Notes: generated by a model from the sequence alone, not told the origin. A stretch of DNA of 12,065 bases from Candidatus Saccharimonadota bacterium (GCA_029237755.1 JAQZBT010000050.1:1-12065); one strand, 5' to 3'; shown: positions 1-7,594, numbered from the stretch's first letter. Made by a program: numbers and translations.

Positions 1-1072
1 TGTCTCAGCCAGAGCCGGTACCAACCTCGACAAGCTTGTCGACGTGGTGCTGCTCGTAGCTGACATCGAAGAACTCAAAGCCCGGCCCGACGGTCCGGCT
101 GAAGGCGCTGTTATCGAGTCGCACCTCGATGCCGGCAAGGGTCCACAGGCGACCGTGCTGGTCCAGAATGGTCAATTGAAAATGGGCGACTATCTGGTTG
201 CAGGGTCCACCTACGCCAAGGTGAGGTCACTGGGTGACTTTCGTGGTCGCCGCATCCAGGTGGCCCATCCGGGCATGCCCGCAGTCGTGATGGGCTTCAA
301 GAACGTACCCTCATTTGGTGATTATTTCCAAGCAGTTTCGAGTGACAAAGAGGCCCGTGAAGCGGCGGCTGCAACTGTGCGCCGGGAACAGGCCAAGTCA
401 CTCGGTATCAAGAAGATTGACGCCACTCAACTGTCGGCCGCGATTACGGCCGGAAACGTCAAGGAACTCAACGTAGTGTTGAAGGCCGACACCCAGGGTT
501 CGCTCGAGTCGCTGCACGAGAGCCTGGACCAACTAAAGAATGATGAAGTGGCAGTGCGCGTAGTGTCTTCGGCAGTCGGTGATATTTCGGAATCTGACAT
601 CGCTTTCGCCAAGACTGCCGGGGCGCTAATGATAGGCTTCAACGTCAGTCTCAACTCGAGCTTGAAGGCGCTGGCGAACCGCGAAGGTGTGCACGTGCGT
701 CTGTATCGCGTCATCTACGAGCTGACCGATGATCTGCGCGACGCTCTGAGCCAGCTGTTGCCGCCCGAGGTAGTTGAGACCGTGGTGGCCGAACTTGAGA
801 TCAAGGGAGTCTTTAAGACGACCAAGACCAACGTTGTGACCGGCGGTACCGTGACGAGCGGCCGGATTGAGCCCAAGTTGCGCTTCCGTATCAAGCGCGG
901 TGGCGAGGTAGTCGGCGAAGGCACCCTGACCAGCCTGCAGAAGGACAAGCAGGAGGCGCGCGAGGCGTTCGAGGGCGAGACCTGCGGTATCAACGTCGCC
1001 ACCAGCACGCCCATTGAGCTCGGCGACACGCTCGAGTTCTTCACCATCGAGACCAAGGCCCGGAGTCTGTAG
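1..1072 (+). CDS. infB: Translation initiation factor IF-2, C-terminal part (5' end outside window)
   Basis: IF-2 is the GTPase that brings fMet-tRNA to the 30S subunit and promotes subunit joining in the cytoplasm. The open frame runs from base 2 without a start, so the gene is cut by the window edge; 356 residues remain. It opens with VSARAGTNLDKL, the G5 (SAK/SAR) element at the end of the G domain, followed by the typical LLVADIEELKA linker. Then come the domain II beta-barrel, domain III (NVVLKADTQGSLESL, close to the usual VIIKADVQGSxEAL), and the C-terminal fMet-tRNA-binding barrel (GEGTLTSLQKDKQEARE and ETCGI). All later domains are intact. The TAG stop shares its G with the GTG start of rbfA, so the two are probably co-transcribed and translationally coupled. 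Family assignment is secure; the missing part is the N-terminus and most of the G domain. Confidence 0.97.
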   Translation, partial: VSARAGTNLDKLVDVVLLVADIEELKARPDGPAEGAVIESHLDAGKGPQATVLVQNGQLKMGDYLVAGSTYAKVRSLGDFRGRRIQVAHPGMPAVVMGFKNVPSFGDYFQAVSSDKEAREAAAATVRREQAKSLGIKKIDATQLSAAITAGNVKELNVVLKADTQGSLESLHESLDQLKNDEVAVRVVSSAVGDISESDIAFAKTAGALMIGFNVSLNSSLKALANREGVHVRLYRVIYELTDDLRDALSQLLPPEVVETVVAELEIKGVFKTTKTNVVTGGTVTSGRIEPKLRFRIKRGGEVVGEGTLTSLQKDKQEAREAFEGETCGINVATSTPIELGDTLEFFTIETKARSL

Positions 1073-1401
1073 TGTCCCAGCGTGTGCCCAAGGTTGAGAG
1101 TGTAATTCAGCAGGTCGTGGCGACCGCTATTATCCAACTCTTGGACCGGGATGCCGCGGCCGTGACCGTGACGCGCGTGGACGCTGCGCCGGATTTGCGC
1201 AACGCAACAGTGTGGATTGGGCTGCTGGGTGATCCAGCGGAGCAGGACCGGCTATGGGCCCACATCGAGCAGGAGCGGGGTGAGATTCAAGATGCGCTCA
1301 ACCGCAAGCTTACGACCAAGTTTGTGCCGCGGCTGCACTTCAAGCGCGACAGCGGTGGCGAATATGCCGCCGAAATTGAACGGTTGCTCAAGAAAATTTA
1401 A
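1072..1401 (+). CDS. rbfA: Ribosome-binding factor A
   Basis: RbfA is a small KH-type protein that binds the immature 30S subunit and helps 16S rRNA 5'-end maturation. The 109-residue product shows the family pattern: an N-terminal helix (VESVIQQVVATAIIQLL), a beta-strand region VTVTRVDAAPDLRNATVWI that matches the usual V.vSpDLr.AtVyv block, a helix with a run of charged residues, and the closing PRLHFKRDSG element (family P.L.F..D). It is slightly shorter than typical homologues (about 115-130 aa). The GTG start overlaps the infB stop by one base, with a weak GGAG at 1062-1065. The infB-rbfA order is widely conserved in bacteria. The TAA stop is followed within about 20 bases by a new promoter. 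Confidence 0.95.
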   Translation: MSQRVPKVESVIQQVVATAIIQLLDRDAAAVTVTRVDAAPDLRNATVWIGLLGDPAEQDRLWAHIEQERGEIQDALNRKLTTKFVPRLHFKRDSGGEYAAEIERLLKKI

Positions 1402-1418
1402 GCAGTCTATATCTGTTA

Positions 1419-1427
1419 TGCTATACT
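1419..1427 (+). promoter_or_regulatory. Extended -10 promoter for the 706-codon gene
   Basis: TGCTATACT is an extended -10 element (TGn plus a near-consensus hexamer, TATACT at 1422-1427) just after the rbfA stop. No convincing -35 lies 16-18 bp upstream, which is tolerated by extended -10 promoters. Initiation would be expected near 1434, leaving a leader of only about 12-21 nt depending on the start codon. Confidence 0.6.
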
Positions 1428-1428
1428 G

Positions 1429-1442
1429 CCCTTAATTAAGGG
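1429..1442. repeat. 14-bp perfect palindrome CCCTTAATTAAGGG at the predicted transcription start
   Basis: CCCTTAATTAAGGG reads the same on both strands and covers the predicted start point of the promoter at 1419-1427. Its right arm also supplies the purine run AAGGGG (1438-1443), the only Shine-Dalgarno-like stretch for the next gene. Because initiation should fall inside the palindrome, a DNA operator is more plausible than an RNA hairpin. That role is inference; the palindrome itself is directly visible. Confidence 0.5.
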
Positions 1443-1445
1443 GCA

Positions 1446-3566
1446 GTGATTACTGTGTCCACATCTCCCGAAGCCACAGCCGAAGAATTACAACCAAAAT
1501 ATACGCCGGAGGATTTGCGCAACGACCCGGCAAAATTAGCTGAGGCCACCAAGGGTTTCGAGCCGTCAGTGATCGATTCGCTGAGCTCGACTGAGTGTGA
1601 TTTAAAACTGAAACAGGCTATCGATAATGGCCTGATTAAGCGCAACGTCAACGAGGACATGCGCCTGGATGACACCTTCGGTGGTGTCGAACTGGTGGCG
1701 ACCACGCCGGATGTGCCGGATGTTGAAGAGCTGCTCGATAATCTGAAGTCCCGAAAACTTGAGGCGATTCGTGAACAGACGCAGGCTCAGCTCAAGAAAG
1801 AACTTACGCCCTTGGCGTCGGACGAAGACAAGGTTGCCCAATTAGCCTACATGCTGGAGCAGTCGTACCGGCGTGGCGATGTTTCACTATACGCTACGAA
1901 GGAGCCGGTGCCGGCTAAGCCTGCGCAGCAGCAGAAAGGCAAGCAGGGAGAACGGGGCTACCAGGCCGCTAGGCCTGCCGTGCCCGGCCAGCCCGGCGAG
2001 TTCATCATAAATCCTACTGATAAGCGGCAGCTCGCGATCACACAGGCATTTCTAGCTGAAGTAGGGAATCTACCCGAAGAACAGCAAGATACATTTACGG
2101 AAGCTATTAGCAACATTGGTAACCGTAAGGGAGCCATTGAACGTGACGAAGCTGAGCGAAAAGCCAAGGCGAAGGCCGCAAATGCTCAGGATCAGCGTGA
2201 TCGCCAGGCCGAGGCTCGTCGGAAAATCGCCGAAGCCGATAAGGTGGCGGCGGTGCAAAAGCAGGAACAGGACCGGCTCAACAAATACGGCGATAACCAG
2301 GTGGTTCTCAAGGCCGGTACTGTCGTTGAGGGAGTGGATAGGAAACTAACACGAAACCAGGTGAGGCATAACTCAGCGACCGGCGAGTATACGTTGAAGG
2401 CTGATACCAAAGTGACTGATCAGGACGTAGTCGACAGCGCACGCAAAGAGATGGAGCGCGCCCTGCTTGAGCGCAAACTGGTGACGCAGCATGGCGAAGA
2501 AAAGGCCGAGGAACTGCTGCAGCAGCATGACGCAGCAGAAGCAAAAGCGGCTGACGATAAGGCTAAGGCGGACAAACTGGTGGCTGCTCAGGCTGAAAGG
2601 GATGCCAAGCGCACTCCGGCTGAAGTGGCCGCTATCCAGGCCAGGGAGGCGGCTCTTGGCGGGATGACGGCTGATCAAATCCGGGACGAGCGAAATGCTG
2701 CGCATGCAGACTCGCTACAGTATGATTCCGAGGCTAGAGGCCAGTCGGCAGTCCATGAGCAGTATCAGGCCGCGATTGACCGTCAGACCGACGTCAATAT
2801 CAAGAAGCTGATGACCGAAGCTCGCGACCGGGCAGTGCAAGATGAGAAGAACCGGCAAGTCCAGGTATCGCAAGAGCACGCTGACAGGATTGTCAGGCTG
2901 ATGGGGAATGTGACCGACATGCAGGCGCGCGCTACGCGTCATGAATCGCACAAAGAGACGGTAAGGACAGAAGAAGAGGCTCAAGAGGTCAGGGCGATGT
3001 TGAATGTGGCGCCGCTGCCGTCGACTGAGATCAAGAGCGGCGGATTCCGGAAGGGACCCAAGATGCTCGAGTCATGGTTTGAGGTGCCCGGCAATCCGCA
3101 CCTCTGGGTAGTCGAGCGGTACAACCGTCGGACAGGTGAGATGATCAGCCAGACGATGGTATCGAGCGAGGAAGCGCCCGATGTGAGCCGCAATGGGCTA
3201 AACCGTCCTCCTCAATCAGCGGTTGATACATTTGCGGAGACACGGGCGGACGACCAGTCACATCTGGCGCAGCGTCCCAATACTAAAGCCGATGGATCTG
3301 AGGGCGTAAAGGACAAGGTGCGCGGGAACTTCCGCATGGGAGATACGATTGACGGTCAGAACGGTCGGTACCATGACTACATTAATGATTACGATGCCCG
3401 AAACCCTCCGGTACCAGGGACGCCTTCCCCGATATCCCGGCTCGACCGCCATCGTGGCCGCGGTATTATCGGTCGCACCGGTAGCTTGATGTACTGGCTG
3501 AATCGTGTCGGCAAGGGCACGCCGCAGAACCAGCAGCGACCCAAGGGACCGATAGCCCCCAAATAG
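1446..3566 (+). CDS. Large charged coiled-coil protein of unknown function
   Basis: I do not recognise this 706-residue protein. Residues 1-230 are mixed, acidic and Pro/Gln-containing. Residues about 230-280 and 330-515 are rich in Ala, Glu, Lys, Gln and Arg with long helical stretches, suggesting coiled coils. Between them is a short beta-like segment with two similar phrases, LKAGTVV and LKADTKV. Residues about 525-575 form a likely small globular domain with aromatics (LESWFEVPGNPHLWVVERY). The C-terminal 100 residues are Gly/Pro/Arg-rich and end basic. No signal peptide, membrane segment or catalytic motif is visible, so a cytoplasmic structural or scaffolding role is possible but unproven. 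An in-frame GTG at 1455 sits about 11 nt after AAGGGG and may be the true start, because the GTG at 1446 has only 2 nt of spacing. It has its own promoter and converges on fmt with one base between the stops. Confidence 0.85.
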   Translation: MITVSTSPEATAEELQPKYTPEDLRNDPAKLAEATKGFEPSVIDSLSSTECDLKLKQAIDNGLIKRNVNEDMRLDDTFGGVELVATTPDVPDVEELLDNLKSRKLEAIREQTQAQLKKELTPLASDEDKVAQLAYMLEQSYRRGDVSLYATKEPVPAKPAQQQKGKQGERGYQAARPAVPGQPGEFIINPTDKRQLAITQAFLAEVGNLPEEQQDTFTEAISNIGNRKGAIERDEAERKAKAKAANAQDQRDRQAEARRKIAEADKVAAVQKQEQDRLNKYGDNQVVLKAGTVVEGVDRKLTRNQVRHNSATGEYTLKADTKVTDQDVVDSARKEMERALLERKLVTQHGEEKAEELLQQHDAAEAKAADDKAKADKLVAAQAERDAKRTPAEVAAIQAREAALGGMTADQIRDERNAAHADSLQYDSEARGQSAVHEQYQAAIDRQTDVNIKKLMTEARDRAVQDEKNRQVQVSQEHADRIVRLMGNVTDMQARATRHESHKETVRTEEEAQEVRAMLNVAPLPSTEIKSGGFRKGPKMLESWFEVPGNPHLWVVERYNRRTGEMISQTMVSSEEAPDVSRNGLNRPPQSAVDTFAETRADDQSHLAQRPNTKADGSEGVKDKVRGNFRMGDTIDGQNGRYHDYINDYDARNPPVPGTPSPISRLDRHRGRGIIGRTGSLMYWLNRVGKGTPQNQQRPKGPIAPK

Positions 3567-3567
3567 C

Positions 3568-4485
3568 TTAAATACGCTCAGGAAGCGGATGACCGGCCAG
3601 AAACTCAGGGCCGGTCATTTCGCGTTTGCCGGCTGGCTTAAGAGTGTCGACGATGAGACTACCCTCGCCGGCATAGACCGCGAGTTCGGCCGCGGCGGTG
3701 CGGAAGGCGAGACCGGGCTGGCCCGAGGCGGGTTGAGTATGGGCGGAGGTAATTGTGACTTGAGTGCCTGCTAGCTCGGTACGGCTGCTTGGCCACAGCA
3801 GGTAAGCGCGGATTTCGCGCTCGATCTGGTCAGCCGGCTGGCTCCAGTCGATGTCGCCGTCGGATTTCTCGAGCAGGCGAGTGATTGATACCAGGGACTT
3901 GTCCTGCGGAATTGGGACGATGCGCCCTTCCAGAATTGCGTCCAGCTTGGCAGACAGATGAGAGGCGCCGAGTTCGGCTAGTTGCTCGTACAAGTCAGGT
4001 CGCGTCTCTTTGCCGGTCAGCTGCAGCTTGGCAGCGTCATAGGTCGGCCCGGTGTCCATTTCGGCGTCGAGCTGCATCAGCGTGACGCCGGTGACGTCGT
4101 CGCCGTTGAGGATGGCGGACTCGATAGGGGAAGGGCCGCGGTAGCGGGGCAGGAGAGAGGGGTGGATGTTTATCAGGCCCTTGGGGAAGAGGTCGATGAT
4201 GGATTGTGGGATGATCTTGCCGTAAGCGACGACGACGCCTGAGCTCGGCTTGAGCTGCTTAATCTCTGCGGCAATGCTGGGTAGGCGGTCGGGCTGCAAT
4301 ACCGGGATGCCACGGGCGTCGGCTAGTCGTTTGACGGCAGGCGAGGAGAGTTCGCGGCCGCGGCCGGTCCGGCTGTCGGGCTTGGTTACAACTGCTACGA
4401 CTTCGCGGTCCTCTGATAGCAGCTGGATAAGCGGCGGGACGCTGAAGGCGTCGGTGCCGAAGTAGATAAGTCTATCTTGCGTCAT
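3568..4485 (-). CDS. fmt: Methionyl-tRNA formyltransferase
   Basis: This enzyme transfers a formyl group from 10-formyl-tetrahydrofolate to Met-tRNA(fMet), producing the initiator used by IF-2. The 305-residue protein begins with the Rossmann-type motif LIYFGTDAFSVPPL and has the GRG loop (TGRGRELSSPAVK). The catalytic trio Asn106, His108 and Asp144 sits in INIHPSLLPRYRG and DAEMDTGP, at the same residue numbers as in the E. coli enzyme. The C-terminal OB-like domain starts around residue 200 (GDIDWSQPADQIEREIRAY, the usual W..pA..I...IRA block). Length is normal (E. coli 315 aa). The ATG overlaps the def stop as ATGA and has no clear Shine-Dalgarno, which suggests translational coupling to def. 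RGPSPIE replaces the RGAAPIQ seen in many proteobacterial enzymes. Confidence 0.97.
   Translation of the reverse strand: MTQDRLIYFGTDAFSVPPLIQLLSEDREVVAVVTKPDSRTGRGRELSSPAVKRLADARGIPVLQPDRLPSIAAEIKQLKPSSGVVVAYGKIIPQSIIDLFPKGLINIHPSLLPRYRGPSPIESAILNGDDVTGVTLMQLDAEMDTGPTYDAAKLQLTGKETRPDLYEQLAELGASHLSAKLDAILEGRIVPIPQDKSLVSITRLLEKSDGDIDWSQPADQIEREIRAYLLWPSSRTELAGTQVTITSAHTQPASGQPGLAFRTAAAELAVYAGEGSLIVDTLKPAGKREMTGPEFLAGHPLPERI
3591..3616. repeat. GC-rich inverted repeat (8-bp stem) inside the 3' end of fmt
   Basis: GACCGGCC (3591-3598) and GGCCGGTC (3609-3616) are exact inverted copies around a 10-base loop. The repeat starts 24 nt after the stop of the 706-codon gene, so it could form a hairpin at the 3' end of that transcript, but only ATTT follows, not a proper U-tract. 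It also encodes the end of fmt on the other strand. A terminator role is weak inference. Confidence 0.35.
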
Positions 4486-5033
4486 TGGGGGTCGGAGCCT
4501 GTTCGGACCGGAGTGAACTTGCCGTTCGTGCCGAGGCGGAAGAGCTTGTGCGGGTCTTCTACGCGGTCCACGAAGACCATACCGTTGGTGTGGTCGATTT
4601 CGTGTTGAAAGACGCGGGCTAGGAAGTCAGTGGCAGTGATGCGGACCGGACGACCCTCCAGATTCAGAGCCTTCACTTTGACCTTGGGGTAGCGGGCGAC
4701 TGATCCGTAGATATCTTTGACGCTGAGGCAGCCTTCGAGTTCCTCGACGGGTTCACCTTCGGCCTTCACGATTTCAGGGTTGATGAAGACGCTGAACGAC
4801 TTGTCGGCCTTGTTGTCGAAGTCGTTGCGGACCACTATGACGCGGTAGAGCTGCGCGACTTGTACGGCCGCCAGGGCAGCGCCAAATTCATGCTCGCGGC
4901 CCGCCTCCCAATCGAGCGTGGCTGCGATCATGTCCTCAGCTAACTGTTTGATCTCGTCGTCTATGTGTCCCACGCGCTTGGAGCGCTCCCGAAGCTTGGG
5001 ATTGGGGATGGTAATGATATCTTTGGCGGTCAT
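4482..5033 (-). CDS. def: Peptide deformylase
   Basis: Peptide deformylase removes the N-formyl group from nascent proteins at the ribosome exit, using a metal bound by one Cys and two His. In this 183-residue protein motif 2 is EGCLS (Cys102), and motif 3 is QHEIDHTNG with the metal ligands His144 and His148 and catalytic Glu145. Motif 1, normally GxGLAAxQ, reads GAALAAVQ (residues 51-58), so the second glycine is alanine. The N-terminus is typical (ITIPNPKLRERSKRV, like the usual P.p.Lr..a..V). The gene follows priA by 14 nt and overlaps fmt by 4 nt; the priA-def-fmt order is common in bacteria. No Shine-Dalgarno is seen before the ATG. A TAAACT 8 nt before the start could be a weak internal -10 box, but this is speculative. 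Confidence 0.95.
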   Translation of the reverse strand: MTAKDIITIPNPKLRERSKRVGHIDDEIKQLAEDMIAATLDWEAGREHEFGAALAAVQVAQLYRVIVVRNDFDNKADKSFSVFINPEIVKAEGEPVEELEGCLSVKDIYGSVARYPKVKVKALNLEGRPVRITATDFLARVFQHEIDHTNGMVFVDRVEDPHKLFRLGTNGKFTPVRTGSDPQ

Positions 5034-5047
5034 GTAGGGATAGTTTA

Positions 5048-6847
5048 CTAGAGGAGGTTAGCCGGGTCTAGGTCAGCCGACCAGTGGTCGCCCGGTAGCG
5101 CACTGGCTACGGCGACCAGTCCGGCTCGGTGCTTCGACTTCACCGTGATGGTCCAGACGTATTTCTTGCCCTGTTGCTCGATGAAGGAAGGCGCCGGACC
5201 GATGACTGCCAGGCCCGGTCGCTGCTTGATCTGGGCTGCGAAAGCCGCCGCCTCTTGCTGGGCGACTGCCTGGTTGGTCGCTGCGACTGAGAGGTGCAGG
5301 AGGTAGACATAGGGCGGGTAACTGAGCGCCTGGCGTTCCTCGAGCTCGCTCGCGGCGAAGCGGTCGTACGAGCCTGTAGCGGCCGCCACGATAGCTGGAT
5401 GGGTGGGGGAGTAGGTCTGAATGTAGATTTGGCCCGGCCGGTCGCCGCGGCCCGCCCGCCCGCTGACCTGGCTGAGCAGCTGGAAAGTGCGTTCAGCGGC
5501 CGTAAAGTCAGGCAAGAAAAGCATGGTATCGGCATTGACGACCCCGACGGTGTCGATGGCGGGCAGGTCGAGACCCTTGGCAATCATCTGGGTGCCGATC
5601 ACGATATCGAGCTCGCCCTTCTGGAGGGCGCGAAAGACTGTTTTGATGTGGCTGAGGGTGGCGCTGTCCCGGTCGAGCCGGGCGACGCGGGCGTCAGGGA
5701 AGAGTCGGATGACCTCGGCCTCGATACGCTTGGTGCCGCCGCCCAGGAGTTTGAGGTCGGCGCCGTTGCATTCGGGGCAGACGGCGGGGTTGGGGGTGCG
5801 GTAGTTGCAGTGGTGGCAGATCAGGCGCATGAGGTCGGCATGGAAGGTGAGAGGGAGGCTGCAGTTAGGGCAGGTGGTGACGTGGCCGCAGTCGCCGCAG
5901 ACCTGGCTGGAGGCGCTGCCGCGGCGGTTTAAGTAGAGCAGAGCCTGTCGTCCAGCCTGTTGAGCTAAAAACAACTCGCCGAGACCGGGTGTGGCGGACC
6001 CTAAAACGAGTCGGGCGGAGGTGAGGTGGGCCCTTTTGGCGGCAGCGGAGACGGCGTTGTAGCGGGGGTGTTGTTCCTGCTTGTAAGTGCTCTCGTGGCA
6101 CTCGTCGACGACAATGAGGCCAAGCTTGTGTGCCGGCATGAAGAGGCAGGATCGGGGTCCGATGATAATCCGGGGCTCGCCGGCGGCAGCGGCGGTGGAT
6201 GCCTGGGACCATATCAGATGACGCTGAGCTTCGGTGAGCTTGGAGTGGCTGGCAAGAACGCGGCTGCCGAAGGCGGCTTCGAATTGGCCGACGATCTGCG
6301 GTGTGAGGGTGATTTCGGGGACGAGGATGATCACCGACTGGCCGTTGGCCAACGCCTCGGCGGTCAGCTCCAGGTAGAGGCGGGTCTTACCGGAGCCCGT
6401 GACGCCTTGCAGCAGGTGGCTCGTGAGGTTCGAGGTGCGGATGCGTTTGAGGGCCGCGGTCTGTTCCGAAGTGAGTGGCTGAGGCGGCAGCCCAGTACCC
6501 GGTGAGCTGAGCGGCTCCTCTTTGCTCCGGCGCTGTTTAGTGAGGCCGGCGGGCAGCAGAGTGCTGAAGACGCTCGATGGACTGGCGGCGTAGTAAGAGG
6601 TTAGCCAAGCGGCGAGTGATATCAAGTCAGGGGGCAGAGGAGGGGCGTCAACGACACCCGCGATGGGCTTGGTGGCAAAGCTGGGTTTGGACGATTCTTC
6701 GAGCACAACCCCGGTGATTTGCCGGCGGCCAATCGGTACCTCGACTATGGTGCCCGGCCCCAGAGGCTGCTCGGCATGATAGGTAAAGGCAGTGGCCGCG
6801 CCGGTGTAGGCGAGCGGTGTGATCAGATAGTACCGGCGTGACTCCAT
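5048..6847 (-). CDS. priA: Primosomal protein N' (replication restart helicase PriA)
   Basis: PriA recognises stalled replication forks and reloads the replicative helicase. The 599-residue product has an N-terminal DNA-binding domain (LGPGTIVEVPIGRRQITGVV), Walker A GVTGSGKT (148-155), DExH box DECH (248-251), motif III GSATP (283-287), and the zinc-binding region with all eight cysteines (C317, C320, C326, C329, C344, C347, C357, C360). The C-terminal lobe carries GTQMIAKGLDLP and SQVSGRAGRG. GSATP and LLYLNRRG are only about 15 residues apart, where E. coli PriA has about 60 more, so the segment joining the two helicase lobes appears to be missing. The start is ATG at 6847 (MESRRYYLITPL); an in-frame extension to 6934 would cross the promoter of the divergent gene. 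TATAAT lies 6 nt before the ATG, so the mRNA is probably leaderless. Confidence 0.95.
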   Translation of the reverse strand: MESRRYYLITPLAYTGAATAFTYHAEQPLGPGTIVEVPIGRRQITGVVLEESSKPSFATKPIAGVVDAPPLPPDLISLAAWLTSYYAASPSSVFSTLLPAGLTKQRRSKEEPLSSPGTGLPPQPLTSEQTAALKRIRTSNLTSHLLQGVTGSGKTRLYLELTAEALANGQSVIILVPEITLTPQIVGQFEAAFGSRVLASHSKLTEAQRHLIWSQASTAAAAGEPRIIIGPRSCLFMPAHKLGLIVVDECHESTYKQEQHPRYNAVSAAAKRAHLTSARLVLGSATPGLGELFLAQQAGRQALLYLNRRGSASSQVCGDCGHVTTCPNCSLPLTFHADLMRLICHHCNYRTPNPAVCPECNGADLKLLGGGTKRIEAEVIRLFPDARVARLDRDSATLSHIKTVFRALQKGELDIVIGTQMIAKGLDLPAIDTVGVVNADTMLFLPDFTAAERTFQLLSQVSGRAGRGDRPGQIYIQTYSPTHPAIVAAATGSYDRFAASELEERQALSYPPYVYLLHLSVAATNQAVAQQEAAAFAAQIKQRPGLAVIGPAPSFIEQQGKKYVWTITVKSKHRAGLVAVASALPGDHWSADLDPANLL

Positions 6848-6853
6848 GCGGCC

Positions 6854-6859
6854 ATTATA
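6854..6859 (-). promoter_or_regulatory. -10 box of priA (leaderless geometry)
   Basis: On the minus strand a consensus TATAAT ends exactly 6 nt before the priA ATG (6847-6845). Initiation about 7 nt downstream of a -10 box would fall on the A of the start codon, giving a leaderless mRNA for priA and the downstream def and fmt. No clear -35 hexamer was found 16-18 bp upstream. Confidence 0.6.
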
Positions 6860-6907
6860 GTGGTTTGCTTCCAGAGGCCATTTTGGTAGTGCTTGATGGA
6901 GAAGGGC

Positions 6908-6916
6908 TGGTACAAT
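6908..6916 (+). promoter_or_regulatory. Extended -10 promoter of the phosphoribosyltransferase-like gene (leaderless geometry)
   Basis: TGGTACAAT is an extended -10 element whose hexamer ends at 6916, again 6 nt before an ATG (6923). The predicted start point is the first base of that codon. The arrangement mirrors that of divergent priA on the other strand, within a 75-bp intergenic region. Confidence 0.55.
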
Positions 6917-6922
6917 ATGGGC

Positions 6923-7579
6923 ATGTATTTTCATGATAGGGGTGAGGCTGGTGACAGATTGGCGGACGAGCTAATCAATTACCGGTTCGAAAACACGGCG
7001 GTGCTGGCCTTGTCGCCGGGCGGAGTAGCGGTCGGCGAGCAGATTGCCCGCCGGTTGCACTGCACATTATCGCTGTTACTGACGGCCAAGATTTCGGCTC
7101 CGGGTGATGAGAGCCTGGTGCTCGGTACGCTGGATCAGACCGGGCAATTTACGTACAACTCAATGATCTCGGCCGGTGAGATGGAGGAGTATATGGAAGA
7201 TATGCGCGGCTACCTCGAAGAGCAGAAGCTGGCGCAGATGTACCAGATGACTTCGATCGTGGGGGAGAACGGCGTAGCCGACCCGGCCCAGTTAGTGGGA
7301 CGCAACATCATCATCGTGACGGACGGCGTGAAGAACGGCCTATCATTCGATGCCGCATTGACTTACCTGAAACGCATCGAAGTGGAGAAGAAGATCGGCG
7401 CCGTACCGGTTGGGCCGGCTGAAGTAATCGAGCGGCTCAACCACAAACTGGACGAGCTCCACTACCTCTACATACCCGATAACTTCTTTTCAGTTGGCCA
7501 TTACTACACCGACGAAGAGAAGATTGACCCCGATACTGTGATGGAGCGAATCAACAACGTGGTGGCGCGCTGGTCATAA
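6923..7579 (+). CDS. Phosphoribosyltransferase-fold protein with altered PRPP loop
   Basis: The 218-residue protein resembles type I phosphoribosyltransferases of the COG1926-like group: an opening FHDRGEAGDRLADEL (family F.dR.eAG..LA..L), then AVLALSPGGVAVGEQIARRL (family vl.lprGGv.vg..vA..l), and a core IIIVTDGVKNGLSFDAAL at residues 129-146 in the PRPP-binding position. Active family members normally have two acidic residues followed by a TG(A/x)T turn (VDDGIATGAT-like). Here the first acid is Thr133, and the turn is KNGLS, so PRPP binding may be weakened or lost. No substrate can be assigned. A long insert (about 68-125) separates the two halves. The ATG at 6923 is chosen because earlier in-frame starts (6893, 6896, 6917) overlap the promoter and precede the family-conserved N-terminus. 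It stops 15 bp before the secD promoter, with no terminator seen. Confidence 0.8.
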   Translation: MYFHDRGEAGDRLADELINYRFENTAVLALSPGGVAVGEQIARRLHCTLSLLLTAKISAPGDESLVLGTLDQTGQFTYNSMISAGEMEEYMEDMRGYLEEQKLAQMYQMTSIVGENGVADPAQLVGRNIIIVTDGVKNGLSFDAALTYLKRIEVEKKIGAVPVGPAEVIERLNHKLDELHYLYIPDNFFSVGHYYTDEEKIDPDTVMERINNVVARWS

Positions 7580-7594
7580 GCAGCCCCTGGCTCG

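Noticed and set aside
1217..1435. Out-of-frame open frame over rbfA
   Set aside because: It is a shadow of rbfA, whose own frame shows family motifs and overlaps infB.
5294..5932. Long + strand open frame (212 codons) opposite priA
   Set aside because: It lies antisense to well-conserved PriA motifs, its product is low-complexity Gly/Ala/Val-rich, and it has no start signals. It is a by-product of GC-rich codon use.
6893..6922. Upstream starts (6893, 6896, 6917) of the phosphoribosyltransferase-like gene
   Set aside because: They overlap the extended -10 box or lie upstream of the predicted transcript start, and the added residues do not resemble the family N-terminus.
6848..6934. N-terminal extension of priA to 6934
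   Set aside because: It would cross the TATAAT box and the divergent promoter. The conserved PriA sequence begins at the ATG at 6847.
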